Position numbers and translations under genes: made by a program | Shown here: positions 35,687-43,684 of the stretch, piece after piece | Layout: the number at the start of each line of letters is the position of its first letter | Position numbering within the stretch: the first letter of the stretch is position 1 | The notes under the pieces: model-generated | Told to the model about the DNA's origin: nothing | Databases searched by the model: none | What the model saw: the letters and a program-made list of their open reading frames with translations, nothing else | Assembly (NCBI RefSeq): GCF_026891095.1 | Contig: NZ_JAPTNL010000016.1 | Location: forward strand, 1-64,000 | Length of the DNA stretch: 64,000 nt | Reading direction: 5' to 3' | DNA from: Roseovarius salincola | Lineage (GTDB): Bacteria > Pseudomonadota > Alphaproteobacteria > Rhodobacterales > Rhodobacteraceae

Positions 35687-37165
35687 GTGGCTGAGACAGA
35701 TCTCGAGAAATTCGTGGAAGCGCCTGGGCGCGACGAGAAGATCAAGGAAGTCCGCAAGAAGATCGACGAGCTGGGGATCGAGTATCTGTATCTTCAGTTC
35801 GTGTCGGTGACCGGCAAGATCATGGGCAAGGGCATTCCCGCCGACCATTGGGAGCAAGTCGCCAAGAAGGGCTTTCAGCTGGTCTATGGCGCGACGATGA
35901 ACCTGTTCCTGAACCGGGCGGGGGATTACCTGGGCTATGGCCCCGAGGCCGCCGAACTGATCGGCATTCCCGAGCCCGAGACCTTCATGCAACTGCCCTG
36001 GGCCCCCGAGATCGGCCGCTTCTATTGCACGCTGTTCCGCAACCGCGAGGAAAAGGAAAACCCCGGTGGTTACCTGACCGCCGACAGCCGCGGGAACCTG
36101 CGCCGCCTGCATGAGGAATTCACCAAGAAGCACGGCACCAAGCTGCGCATCGGCACCGAGCCCGAAATGATGTGGCTGAAATTCGACGAGAACGGCAAGC
36201 CCAAGGACGGCTTCTCAAAGCCCTATTGCTATCATATCGACCAGTTCGAAAGCCTGCGCCCGGTGTCGCTGCAGGTGATCCGCTACGCCCGCAAGATGGG
36301 TCTGGACATGATCCAGGGCGATCACGAGGACGCGCCGGGTCAGCTTGAGCTGAACTGGATGTTCGACGACGTGCTGCGCAATGCCGACCGTCTGACCACC
36401 TATCGCCAGATCTGTGCGCAGGTGGCGCGCGAGCAAGGCATCTTCGCCTGTTTCATGACCAAGCCCTTCATGGGGGTGTCGGCATCGGGCTGTCACCACA
36501 ACATGAGCCTGTGGCATGGCGGCGAGGACGAATTCGTCAAATGCGGCAACGATCCCGACAACCTGCCGGGCATGGCCGACAATTACATGTATGTGAAGGG
36601 CGGCGAGAACACGTTCATGCCCGACACGGACGATCCGCAGATGCCCGGCAAGGAGGGGCTGAAGGCGATCGGCGGCGTGGTGCATCACCTTCAGGCGCTG
36701 ACCGCGATCGGCTGCTCGACGGTGAATTCCTATCGCCGGTTGTGGGATACGGGTTTCTGGGCGCCGGTCTTCAGCGACTGGGGTTTCCAGAACCGCACGA
36801 CGGGCCTGCGCGTCTCGGCGCCGGGGCGGTTCGAATACCGCTCGGTCGACTCGATGGTGAACCCCTATCTGATGGGCGCGACCCTGCTGGCGGCGATGGA
36901 TGACGGGCTGGAGAACAGCCTCGACCCCGGCAAGCCCGAAGAGCGCAACATCTACGAGGCGATGGCCGACGGCAAGGACGTGAAGAAACTGCCGATGTCG
37001 CTGGGCGAGGCGCTGGACAAGCTTGCCGAGGATGAGGTCGTCAAGCGTGGCATGCCCGGCGAGATGTATCGCCTTTACGAGGAATACAAGCGTGACGAGT
37101 TCGCGCGGTTCATGTCCACCGTCACCGAATGGGACAACGAAATGTACATGGAATGCCTGCCCTGA
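35687..37165 (+). CDS. glnT: glutamine synthetase-like gamma-glutamyl ligase (GlnT/GmaS type)
   Basis: A 492-residue member of the glutamine synthetase family, in the branch with rhizobial GlnT and gamma-glutamylmethylamide synthetase. The metal/glutamate motifs GTEPEMMWLKF (156-166) and APGQLELNW (216-224) and the ATP-binding signature KPFMGVSASGCHHNMS (259-274) are intact. It should ligate ammonia or an amine to the gamma-carboxyl of glutamate using ATP. I chose the GTG at 35687 with GGGAGAG upstream; longer versions read into non-coding leader. It heads an operon with glxBCD, so its product probably feeds that amidotransferase. The amine substrate is unknown; it is not the housekeeping enzyme. 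Confidence 0.82.
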   Translation: MAETDLEKFVEAPGRDEKIKEVRKKIDELGIEYLYLQFVSVTGKIMGKGIPADHWEQVAKKGFQLVYGATMNLFLNRAGDYLGYGPEAAELIGIPEPETFMQLPWAPEIGRFYCTLFRNREEKENPGGYLTADSRGNLRRLHEEFTKKHGTKLRIGTEPEMMWLKFDENGKPKDGFSKPYCYHIDQFESLRPVSLQVIRYARKMGLDMIQGDHEDAPGQLELNWMFDDVLRNADRLTTYRQICAQVAREQGIFACFMTKPFMGVSASGCHHNMSLWHGGEDEFVKCGNDPDNLPGMADNYMYVKGGENTFMPDTDDPQMPGKEGLKAIGGVVHHLQALTAIGCSTVNSYRRLWDTGFWAPVFSDWGFQNRTTGLRVSAPGRFEYRSVDSMVNPYLMGATLLAAMDDGLENSLDPGKPEERNIYEAMADGKDVKKLPMSLGEALDKLAEDEVVKRGMPGEMYRLYEEYKRDEFARFMSTVTEWDNEMYMECLP

Positions 37166-37241
37166 GGCATTCCTGTCCTGGCGGCAGGCGCATCATGCCT
37201 GCCGCCTCCCTAGACCGTTAAACTGAGGAGGCGCATTCAAG

Positions 37242-38177
37242 ATGTGCGGAATTGCTGGATTGATCCACAAGGGCAAGAGCGCGAATGTCGGGTCCGAGAT
37301 GACCGCGATGCTCCAGGCCCTGAAACACCGGGGGCCTGACAGCACCGGTTATGCCGTTTACGGCGAACCCACCGAAGGCGATTACGTGATGCGCCTGAAG
37401 GTGGCCGAGGCCGAGGATATGGGCAGGGGCCGCGGTGTCCACAAGCTGATCGAGACCCGCATCGCGGATGTCGAGGAGATTATGGAAGAGGCCGGCGCCA
37501 AGGTGAAGTCGCGCGAGGCGGTCACCGAATACGCCCTGCGCTATGTGCTGACCCACGAGGGCAACACCGGCGACATGGCCAAATCCATCGAGGAGGTCGA
37601 CGGCGTCGAGATCCTGTCGATGGGCAACGGGCTGGAACTGATCAAGGATCTGGGCGACGCGACGGTCGTCTCGGAAATGTACGGGCTCATGGATTTCAAG
37701 GGCACCCATGGCATCGGCCATACCCGGATGGCCACGGAATCCGATGTCGATATCAAGTCGGCGCACCCTTACTGGGCCTTCCCCTATAATGACGTCAGCG
37801 TCGTCCATAACGGCCAGATCACCAATTACTGGATCATGCGCCGCGAGATGGAGCGCAAGGGTCATCGCTTCATGTCGAATTGCGACAGCGAGCTGCTGGC
37901 GGTCTACACGGCGCATAACCTGTCCAACGGCATCTCGCTCGAGGACAGCCTGCGGCAATCCATCGACGAGATCGACGGCGTGTTCACCTATCTGGTCGCC
38001 ACCAAGGACCAGCTGGGCATGGCCAAGGACACGATGGCCGCGAAACCGCTGGTTCTTTACGAATCCGACGACCTGATCGCGATGGCCTCGGAAGAGGTGG
38101 CGATCCGCGCCATTCTTCCCGAAGAGATCGACACCACTGACCCTTACGACGAGGAGGTTCGGGTATGGCAAGCATGA
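37242..38177 (+). CDS. glxB: class II glutamine amidotransferase (GlxB/MgsA type)
   Basis: A 311-residue Ntn-hydrolase domain like the N-terminal part of glutamate synthase. The catalytic cysteine is Cys2 (MCGIAGLIHKG), with ALKHRGPDSTGYAVYG and GIGHTRMATESDVDIKSAHPYWA forming the glutamine site. It releases ammonia or an amine from a gamma-glutamyl amide and channels it to the FMN subunit. The end overlaps glxC by 13 bases. Together glxB, glxC and glxD equal one split large subunit of glutamate synthase, as in rhizobial glxBCD and in N-methylglutamate synthase mgsABC. Confidence 0.88.
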   Translation: MCGIAGLIHKGKSANVGSEMTAMLQALKHRGPDSTGYAVYGEPTEGDYVMRLKVAEAEDMGRGRGVHKLIETRIADVEEIMEEAGAKVKSREAVTEYALRYVLTHEGNTGDMAKSIEEVDGVEILSMGNGLELIKDLGDATVVSEMYGLMDFKGTHGIGHTRMATESDVDIKSAHPYWAFPYNDVSVVHNGQITNYWIMRREMERKGHRFMSNCDSELLAVYTAHNLSNGISLEDSLRQSIDEIDGVFTYLVATKDQLGMAKDTMAAKPLVLYESDDLIAMASEEVAIRAILPEEIDTTDPYDEEVRVWQA

Positions 38178-39034
38178 CCGACGACGACCTGAAACAGATG
38201 AGCCAGGACGAGCGCGCCAAGGCGCTTGGAATGACCACCGAACAACTGACGGGCAAGTCGCTCTATATCGAGTTCGACCCAGAGGCGAGCGAGCGCTATA
38301 CCTATCCCTGGTCCCATGATGTCGATTTCAACAAGCGCACCGAGATCGACACCGACACATTGAGCACGACCGAGATGAACAGCGCGATCCGGGACAGGAT
38401 GAAAGAGGGCTATGGCACCATCGTTCTGAAGAATCCGCGCGGCAAGCACAGCCTTGGCGTGGGAATCCTGAACAAGCTGAACCTCATCGTCGAAGGGTCC
38501 TGCGGGTATTTCGGCGTCGGGCTGATCGACGGGCCGAACGTGCGTATCACCGGGCGCGTGGGCTGGTCCTGCGGCGAGAACATGATGGCGGGCACCGTCG
38601 TCATCGAAAAGAACGCGGGTTCGACCTTCGGCGCGGCGATGCGCGGCGGCGATCTTGTCTGCCGCGGCTCGGTCGGGTCGCGCACCGGCATCGACCAGAA
38701 GGGCGGCACGATCATCGTCGGTGGCGACACCGGCGCGCTGAGCGGGTTCATGATGCAGCGCGGGCGCATGGTCGTCTGCGGCAATGCCGGCAAGAACCTC
38801 GGCGACTCGATGTATGACGGCACGATCTTCGTAGGCGGCGAGATCCGCTCGCTCGGGGTCGATGCGATCGAAGCCGAACTGACCGATCTGGACCGGCAGT
38901 GGCTGACCCGCAAGCTGACCCAATACGGGCTGATGCCCGACAAGGGCGTGGATCATTTCACCAAGGTCGTCGCAGGCAAGCAGCTGTGGAACTACGACAA
39001 CCTCGAACCGTCCGAAAAGAAACTCATTCTGTAG
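38165..39034 (+). CDS. glxC: GXGXG-motif protein (glutamate synthase alpha, C-terminal type)
   Basis: A 289-residue right-handed beta-helix protein equivalent to the C-terminal GltB domain. Gly repeats run through residues 115-235 (GVGLIDGPNVRITGRVG, CRGSVGSRTGIDQKGGTIIVGGDTG, CGNAGKNLGDSMYDGTIFVGG). It has no known active site and is thought to be structural in holding the amidotransferase and FMN parts together. The ATG at 38165 has GGAGG upstream and overlaps glxB; ATG 38174 is a second option. An N-terminal extension of about 60 residues precedes the helix. Confidence 0.87.
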   Translation: MASMTDDDLKQMSQDERAKALGMTTEQLTGKSLYIEFDPEASERYTYPWSHDVDFNKRTEIDTDTLSTTEMNSAIRDRMKEGYGTIVLKNPRGKHSLGVGILNKLNLIVEGSCGYFGVGLIDGPNVRITGRVGWSCGENMMAGTVVIEKNAGSTFGAAMRGGDLVCRGSVGSRTGIDQKGGTIIVGGDTGALSGFMMQRGRMVVCGNAGKNLGDSMYDGTIFVGGEIRSLGVDAIEAELTDLDRQWLTRKLTQYGLMPDKGVDHFTKVVAGKQLWNYDNLEPSEKKLIL

Positions 39035-39082
39035 CGGAACGGCGCACCGCGCCTTCCCTTGCAAGGAAAAAGGAACAGACAC

Positions 39083-40447
39083 ATGGCTGATGGCGACCTG
39101 CCCAAGAAAAAGCCCCTTGAGCGCGACACCTACCGGCTGGGTGATTCATTCATCTTCCCGCCGCGCGTCATGGACGACATCCATATCAAGGCCGAGCTTG
39201 GCCGCTACCGGATGCGGGGGTTCTCGCTGTTCAAGAAGATCCCGCATTGGGATGACCTGACCTTCCTGCCCGGCACGCTGACACGGTTCGTGATCGAAGG
39301 CTACCGCGAGAAATGCGAGACCAAGACGATCCTGGGCCCGCGTGCCAAGCGCCCGCTGGAGCTGGATATCCCGGTCTATATCACCGGCATGAGCTTTGGC
39401 GCGCTGAGTTACGAGGCCAAGACGGCACTGGCGCGCGGCGCCACGATGGCGGGCACCGCGACCTGCTCGGGCGAGGGCGGCATGATCCCGGACGAGCGGC
39501 GCTACAGTTCCAAATGGTTCTACCAGTGCATCCAGTCGCGCTATGGCTTCAACCCGCATCACCTGGTGCTGGCGGATGGCTGCGAGTTCTTCATCGGCCA
39601 GGGCTGCAAGGTCGGTCTTGGCGGGCACCTGATGGGCCAGAAGGTCACTGACCAGGTGGCCGAGATGCGCAGCCTGCCTGCGGGCATCGACCAGCGCTCG
39701 CCGGCGCGTCACCCCGACTGGCTTGGGCCGGACGACCTGGCGCTGAAGATCCAGGAGATCCGCGAGGCGACCGACTGGCAGATCCCGATCCAGCTGAAAC
39801 TGGGCGCGGCGCGGGTCTATGACGATGTGCGCATGGCGGTGAAATGCGACCCCGACACGATCTATATCGACGGCATGGAAGGCGGCACCGGTGCGGGTCC
39901 GCACCTTGCCACCGAAGATACCGGCGTGCCGGGGATGGCCGCGATCCGGCAGGCCCGCAAGGCGATCGACGACCTGGGCAAGCGCGGCGAGATCAGCCTG
40001 GTCTATGCCGGGGGTATCCGCAATGGCGCCGACGTGGCCAAGGCGATCGCACTGGGCGCGGATGCCATCGCCATCGGCCATTCGGCGATGATGGCGCTCA
40101 ACTGCAACAAGGACATCCCCGAGGCCAATTACCAGGAGGAAATGGGCGTCGAGCCGGGTTATTGCTACCATTGCCATACGGGCCGCTGCCCGGTGGGCGT
40201 GGCGACGCAGGACCCCAAGCTGCGCGAACGCCTGGACCCGGATGCGGCCGCCGAGCGTGTCTACAACTTCCTGCACACGCTGACCATCGAGGCGCAGCTT
40301 TTCGCACGCGCCTGCGGCAAGACCTATATCCACTCACTGGAACCCGAGGATCTGGCCGCGCTGACGATGGAAGCCTCGGCCATGGCGGGTGTGCCGCTGG
40401 CGGGCACCAACCACACCGTCGGCGTCGAGGATTACCACCACTTCTAA
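39083..40447 (+). CDS. glxD: FMN-binding glutamate synthase-like subunit (GlxD/MgsC type)
   Basis: A 454-residue protein equal to the central FMN barrel of glutamate synthase. The FMN/2-oxoglutarate segment IYIDGMEGGTGAGPHLATEDTGVPG lies near residue 265, and the 3Fe-4S cysteine cluster YCYHCHTGRCPVG near residue 360. Together with GlxB and GlxC it should transfer an amido nitrogen or amine to 2-oxoglutarate with reduction from an electron donor. No GltD-type NADPH subunit is encoded here, so ferredoxin or another donor would be needed. ATG at 39083, with AAAGGAA upstream. Confidence 0.88.
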   Translation: MADGDLPKKKPLERDTYRLGDSFIFPPRVMDDIHIKAELGRYRMRGFSLFKKIPHWDDLTFLPGTLTRFVIEGYREKCETKTILGPRAKRPLELDIPVYITGMSFGALSYEAKTALARGATMAGTATCSGEGGMIPDERRYSSKWFYQCIQSRYGFNPHHLVLADGCEFFIGQGCKVGLGGHLMGQKVTDQVAEMRSLPAGIDQRSPARHPDWLGPDDLALKIQEIREATDWQIPIQLKLGAARVYDDVRMAVKCDPDTIYIDGMEGGTGAGPHLATEDTGVPGMAAIRQARKAIDDLGKRGEISLVYAGGIRNGADVAKAIALGADAIAIGHSAMMALNCNKDIPEANYQEEMGVEPGYCYHCHTGRCPVGVATQDPKLRERLDPDAAAERVYNFLHTLTIEAQLFARACGKTYIHSLEPEDLAALTMEASAMAGVPLAGTNHTVGVEDYHHF

Positions 40448-40531
40448 TGGCGCGGCGGGGGCAACCCCGCCCTGCCGATGACCAACCCCGCAGGCCGGGC
40501 CACGGCACGGCATGAGGACAGGAGAAAGACA

Positions 40532-40945
40532 ATGGCTGGAACACAATATCGCGGCTCCGAAATCAAGGATGTCGACCAGTTTCTGAAGGATTCCGCAGGG
40601 CTGGAATCCGAGCGCGAAAAGGAGATCGGGCAGCATATCGGCTATCGCTACGATGTGAACCTGGTGCCCGACTACGAGCGGATCACGCCGTTCCTCAAGC
40701 AATATATGGAGGTCATGGGCTGGGACGACCTGAATTGGCTGGAAGACGTGCATATGGGCTATGAAGAGGGCTCCCCGGCGGTGTTCGACCGCAACAACAA
40801 CGGCTGGGTGCGGGTGCCCGACAGTATCGAGTTGCCCGACAACCAGCAGGACCGGGACATGATCGCGCGCGAGCTTCTGATCAAGTTTCAGATGTCGGAC
40901 CGCCACCCGCTGGTTGCATTGCGCAAGGCCTATATGAAATTCTGA
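40532..40945 (+). CDS. unrecognised 137-residue protein in the glnT/glx operon
   Basis: I do not recognise this family. The protein is soluble, acidic and rich in aromatic residues (VDQFLKDSAGLESEREKEIG, VMGWDDLNWLEDVHMGYEEG, then RNNNGWVRVPDSIELPD and a basic C-terminal helix HPLVALRKAYMKF). There is no signal peptide, membrane segment or Cys motif. AGGAGAAAGACA precedes the ATG at 40532; longer versions read into the gap after glxD. It lies 84 bases after glxD and five bases before the nitrilase gene, so it belongs to this operon and may be an accessory subunit. Confidence 0.8.
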   Translation: MAGTQYRGSEIKDVDQFLKDSAGLESEREKEIGQHIGYRYDVNLVPDYERITPFLKQYMEVMGWDDLNWLEDVHMGYEEGSPAVFDRNNNGWVRVPDSIELPDNQQDRDMIARELLIKFQMSDRHPLVALRKAYMKF

Positions 40946-40950
40946 ACGAC

Positions 40951-41796
40951 ATGGCGCGCCCGCTTGATATCGCTTGCCTCCAGACACGGCCGATGCCCGA
41001 TTTCGCATCGGCCCTGGACGAGGCGTTGCCCCTGGCCGAAGCGGCGGTCAAGGCGGGCGCGGATATCCTGTTCTTGCCGGAATATTGCGGCGGGCTGCGC
41101 AGCGACAACGGCGCGCTGGTGCCGCCCTCGGCCCCCGAGGCGAGCCATCCGTTCCTGATGCGGATGCGGGATTTTGCGGCGCAGAGAAAGATATGGGTCA
41201 ATATCGGCTCGATCGCGGTCGACGGCCCGGACGGGCGCATCATCAACCGGGGCCTGATGCTGGATGATCGCGGCAGGATCAGGGGGCGCTATGACAAGAT
41301 CCACCTGTTCGACATCCAGCTTTCCCCGACCGAAACCTATCGCGAAAGCGCCCATGTCTCGCCCGGCAACCGTGCGGTCATCCATGATACGCCATTCTGC
41401 CGGATCGGCCATACGATCTGTTACGACCTGCGGTTTCCTGACCTCTTCCGCAGCCTGGCTCAGGGCGGCGCGGAAATCCTGCTTTGCCCTGCCGCCTTCA
41501 CCAAACGCACCGGGGAGGCGCATTGGCATGTGCTGAACCGCGCCCGCGCGATCGAGTGCACACGTTTCATGGTTTCGGCCTGTGCCATCGGGCCGGTGCC
41601 GGGGGGTGGCGAGACCTATGGTCATTCGCTTGTCGTCAGCCCATGGGGCGAGGTGATCAGCGATGGCGGCACCCTGCCGGGGCTGGTGCAGGCCCGCATC
41701 GAGCTTGACGACGTCACGCGCGCCCAAGCGCGGGTGCCCAGCCTGCGGGCCGACCGCCCATTTACCCTGACCCAACCGAAAAGGAGCGTCGCATGA
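40951..41796 (+). CDS. nitrilase-superfamily amidase (omega-amidase-like)
   Basis: A 281-residue carbon-nitrogen hydrolase with a complete catalytic triad: Glu44 (FLPEYCGG), Lys116 (YDKIHLFD) and Cys157 (GHTICYDLRFPDLF). It is in the Nit1/Nit2 group, which cleaves amides such as alpha-ketoglutaramate or deaminated glutathione without attacking nitriles. In this operon an omega-amidase could recycle an alpha-keto acid amide that arises from a gamma-glutamyl amide or glutamine. Its stop overlaps the start of the next gene (ATGA). The substrate is not known. Confidence 0.88.
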   Translation: MARPLDIACLQTRPMPDFASALDEALPLAEAAVKAGADILFLPEYCGGLRSDNGALVPPSAPEASHPFLMRMRDFAAQRKIWVNIGSIAVDGPDGRIINRGLMLDDRGRIRGRYDKIHLFDIQLSPTETYRESAHVSPGNRAVIHDTPFCRIGHTICYDLRFPDLFRSLAQGGAEILLCPAAFTKRTGEAHWHVLNRARAIECTRFMVSACAIGPVPGGGETYGHSLVVSPWGEVISDGGTLPGLVQARIELDDVTRAQARVPSLRADRPFTLTQPKRSVA

Positions 41797-42383
41797 GTTC
41801 ATTGGCGACCCAGTTCGGGCAGAGCTTCTCGGATCATCCGCTGCGCAAGGCGTTCATGAAATGGCAGTGCCGCGTGCGCCAGATGGCGATGCGCGAGAAC
41901 GAGGGGCGGCCCGACGATGCGATCATGCCGGCGGTCCTGCTGCCGGGGCAGGCGGACCCGCTGGGCCATGTCATCACGGTGATGAACAAGGCGCCGGGCT
42001 ATTCGGTCACGCCCGAATTGCAGCACATGGCGGCCAAGACCAACGACCCTGCGCAGATCCGCGATCAGGCGATCCGGTTTCTTTCATCGGCCTATTACCA
42101 GAAGGCCGAGGAATTTTCCGACATCCTGACCGCCACTTTTCCGCCCGCCTCGCCCGGTGCCGCGCAGATTCACGACAGCGGCGAATGCCGCCTGCTGTTC
42201 GAGGCCTATGCGCAGCGCTTCGATCTGACCTGCAAGGTCTGGCGACTGGCGCCGCATAACCTGCTGCATCAGGCCACGATGGCCCATAACGGGCTGTTCA
42301 ATCCGCAGATGCCGCCCGATACGGTGGTTCTGGGATTCGAGCCGGACTGGGACCGGAGCCGCGCCGACCCCGAAATCCGCTAG
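41793..42383 (+). CDS. unrecognised 196-residue protein ending the glnT/glx operon
   Basis: I do not recognise this family. The protein is soluble with no signal or membrane segment. It begins with a helical, basic region (DHPLRKAFMKWQCRVRQMAMRENEGRPDD), has a middle HMAAKTNDPAQIRDQAIRFLSSAYYQKAEEFSD stretch and a last third containing LLFEAYAQRFDLTCKVWRLAPHNLLHQATMAHNGLFNP. Conserved-looking His, Trp and Cys residues in that last part could form a site. It is translationally coupled to the nitrilase, so the two probably work together. It faces the MarR gene end to end with 15 bases between them. Confidence 0.8.
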   Translation: MSSLATQFGQSFSDHPLRKAFMKWQCRVRQMAMRENEGRPDDAIMPAVLLPGQADPLGHVITVMNKAPGYSVTPELQHMAAKTNDPAQIRDQAIRFLSSAYYQKAEEFSDILTATFPPASPGAAQIHDSGECRLLFEAYAQRFDLTCKVWRLAPHNLLHQATMAHNGLFNPQMPPDTVVLGFEPDWDRSRADPEIR

Positions 42384-42398
42384 GCGCGGATCACGCGA

Positions 42399-42971
42399 TC
42401 AGTGCGAGCGGTCGATCTCGCCCACGGCCAGCACTGGGGAGGCGTCGATCTCCTCGGCGTCAAGCATGGTCGAGACCCGCTCCAGCACCGCGACGATCAT
42501 CGCCTGTTCCCAGTCATCGAGCGATTCGAACTGCTTGACGTAGCGCTGTTGCAGCGCGTCGGGGGCGGCGTGAACCTTGGCAACGCCCTCGGGCGTGATC
42601 TCAAGCCGGGTCTGGCGGCGGTCCTGCTGGGACTGGCGGCGGGTCAGAAGGCCCTTGGCCTCGAGCTTCTTTATCAGCGCCGAAATGGTCGCCTGGGTGA
42701 CGCCCATGCGCTGTGAAAGCTCGGTCGGGGTGGCATGGCCCTTTTCGGCCACGATCTGAAGCACCCGCAGCTGCACCGCCGTCAGTCCCGCCTCGCGCGC
42801 CAGGTTGCGCGAATACATTTCCGTCGCGCGCAGGATACGGCGCAGGGCAATCAGGCTGATATCCGTGCGGTCCACATCGAACTCCGTTCCAGACCGATCC
42901 AATCTAGCGGTTTTGTGGAAATCCGCAATCCGTGAAGTAGTTTGCTTGTCTTTACTAACTATCTGTTTCAT
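42399..42971 (-). CDS. MarR-family regulator of ectoine genes (EctR-like)
   Basis: A 190-residue winged-helix MarR protein. The recognition region is GHATPTELSQRMGVTQATISALIKKLEAKGLLTRRQSQQDRRQTRLEITPEG. It diverges from ectA across 137 bases, exactly where EctR1-type repressors sit in many ectoine producers, so regulation by osmotic state is likely. The gap contains an inverted repeat CTTA-N8-TAAG at 42977-42992 near its own start. The N-terminal ~40 residues before the first helix are longer than in typical MarR proteins but similar to EctR. The ATG at 42971 lies close to AAGGA. Confidence 0.85.
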   Translation of the reverse strand: MKQIVSKDKQTTSRIADFHKTARLDRSGTEFDVDRTDISLIALRRILRATEMYSRNLAREAGLTAVQLRVLQIVAEKGHATPTELSQRMGVTQATISALIKKLEAKGLLTRRQSQQDRRQTRLEITPEGVAKVHAAPDALQQRYVKQFESLDDWEQAMIVAVLERVSTMLDAEEIDASPVLAVGEIDRSH

Positions 42972-43049
42972 GATCCTTATATAATGCTAAGGAAAAAAAT
43001 TAAAATAGGCGCGAAATGACGCATATAGCGCGAAATAGTGCTTAGGTAG

Positions 43050-43077
43050 TTGAAATCGACGCGCGAACGAATATACT
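43050..43077 (+). promoter_or_regulatory. candidate sigma70-type promoter of ectABC-ask
   Basis: TTGAAA at 43050-43055 and TATACT at 43072-43077 are separated by 16 bases, a good fit to a housekeeping promoter, 31 bases before the GTG start of ectA. The surrounding 42972-43108 gap is AT-rich and also carries repeated CTTAG words (43041 and 43076), possible EctR contacts. Confidence 0.5.
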
Positions 43078-43108
43078 TAGTTCATCAAACAACAAGGGAC
43101 CAGAAGCC

Positions 43109-43633
43109 GTGCACTCTATTGAAGGATCAAAACCGAAGATCACCTTTCGCAAGCCCGCTCGCGAAGATGGCTCTGCGATTTGGGACCTGATTTCGTCCTG
43201 TCACCCGCTTGACGAGAACTCGATGTATTGCAACCTGATCCAGTGCGATCACTTCCGCGATACCTGCATTCTCGCCGAGATCGACGGAGAGACGGTGGGC
43301 TGGATTTCGGCCTATGTTCTGCCCGATGACGAAGAGACGCTTTTCGTCTGGCAGGTCGCCGTATCTGAAAAGGCCCGCGGGCGCGGACTTGGTTCGAAGA
43401 TGCTCAAGGAACTGGCCAAGCGCGAGGAATGCGAGGGCGTGCGCCGCCTGCAGACCACGATCACCATCGACAATGATGCATCCTGGGCGCTGTTCGGACG
43501 GTTCTCGAAGGCGATCGGCGGCAAGCTGAAAAGCCAGCCCTATTTCAAGCGGGACGACCATTTCGACGGCCGCCACGCGACCGAGCACATGGTCACCATC
43601 GAATTCGCCGAAGTGCTGAGGCGCGCCGCCTGA
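43109..43633 (+). CDS. ectA: L-2,4-diaminobutyric acid acetyltransferase
   Basis: A 174-residue GNAT acetyltransferase that makes N-gamma-acetyl-2,4-diaminobutyrate, the second step of ectoine synthesis. The substrate region DLISSCHPLDENSMYCNLIQCDHF and the acetyl-CoA loop VAVSEKARGRGLGSKML are typical of EctA. It starts with GTG, with AAGGGA upstream. First gene of ectABC-ask, directed by the promoter at 43050-43077 and probably repressed by the divergent MarR protein. Confidence 0.97.
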   Translation: MHSIEGSKPKITFRKPAREDGSAIWDLISSCHPLDENSMYCNLIQCDHFRDTCILAEIDGETVGWISAYVLPDDEETLFVWQVAVSEKARGRGLGSKMLKELAKREECEGVRRLQTTITIDNDASWALFGRFSKAIGGKLKSQPYFKRDDHFDGRHATEHMVTIEFAEVLRRAA

Positions 43634-43684
43634 TCGCCTGCGAAAGCGCGCCAGCCTTCAACTCTCCCAGACAAAGGAAACAGT

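Noticed and set aside
35687..40447. Calling the cluster gmaS-mgsABC (methylamine N-methylglutamate pathway)
   Set aside because: The domain set fits, but no mgd dehydrogenase genes follow and I cannot separate GmaS from GlnT-type ligases without a tree, so I kept the neutral names.
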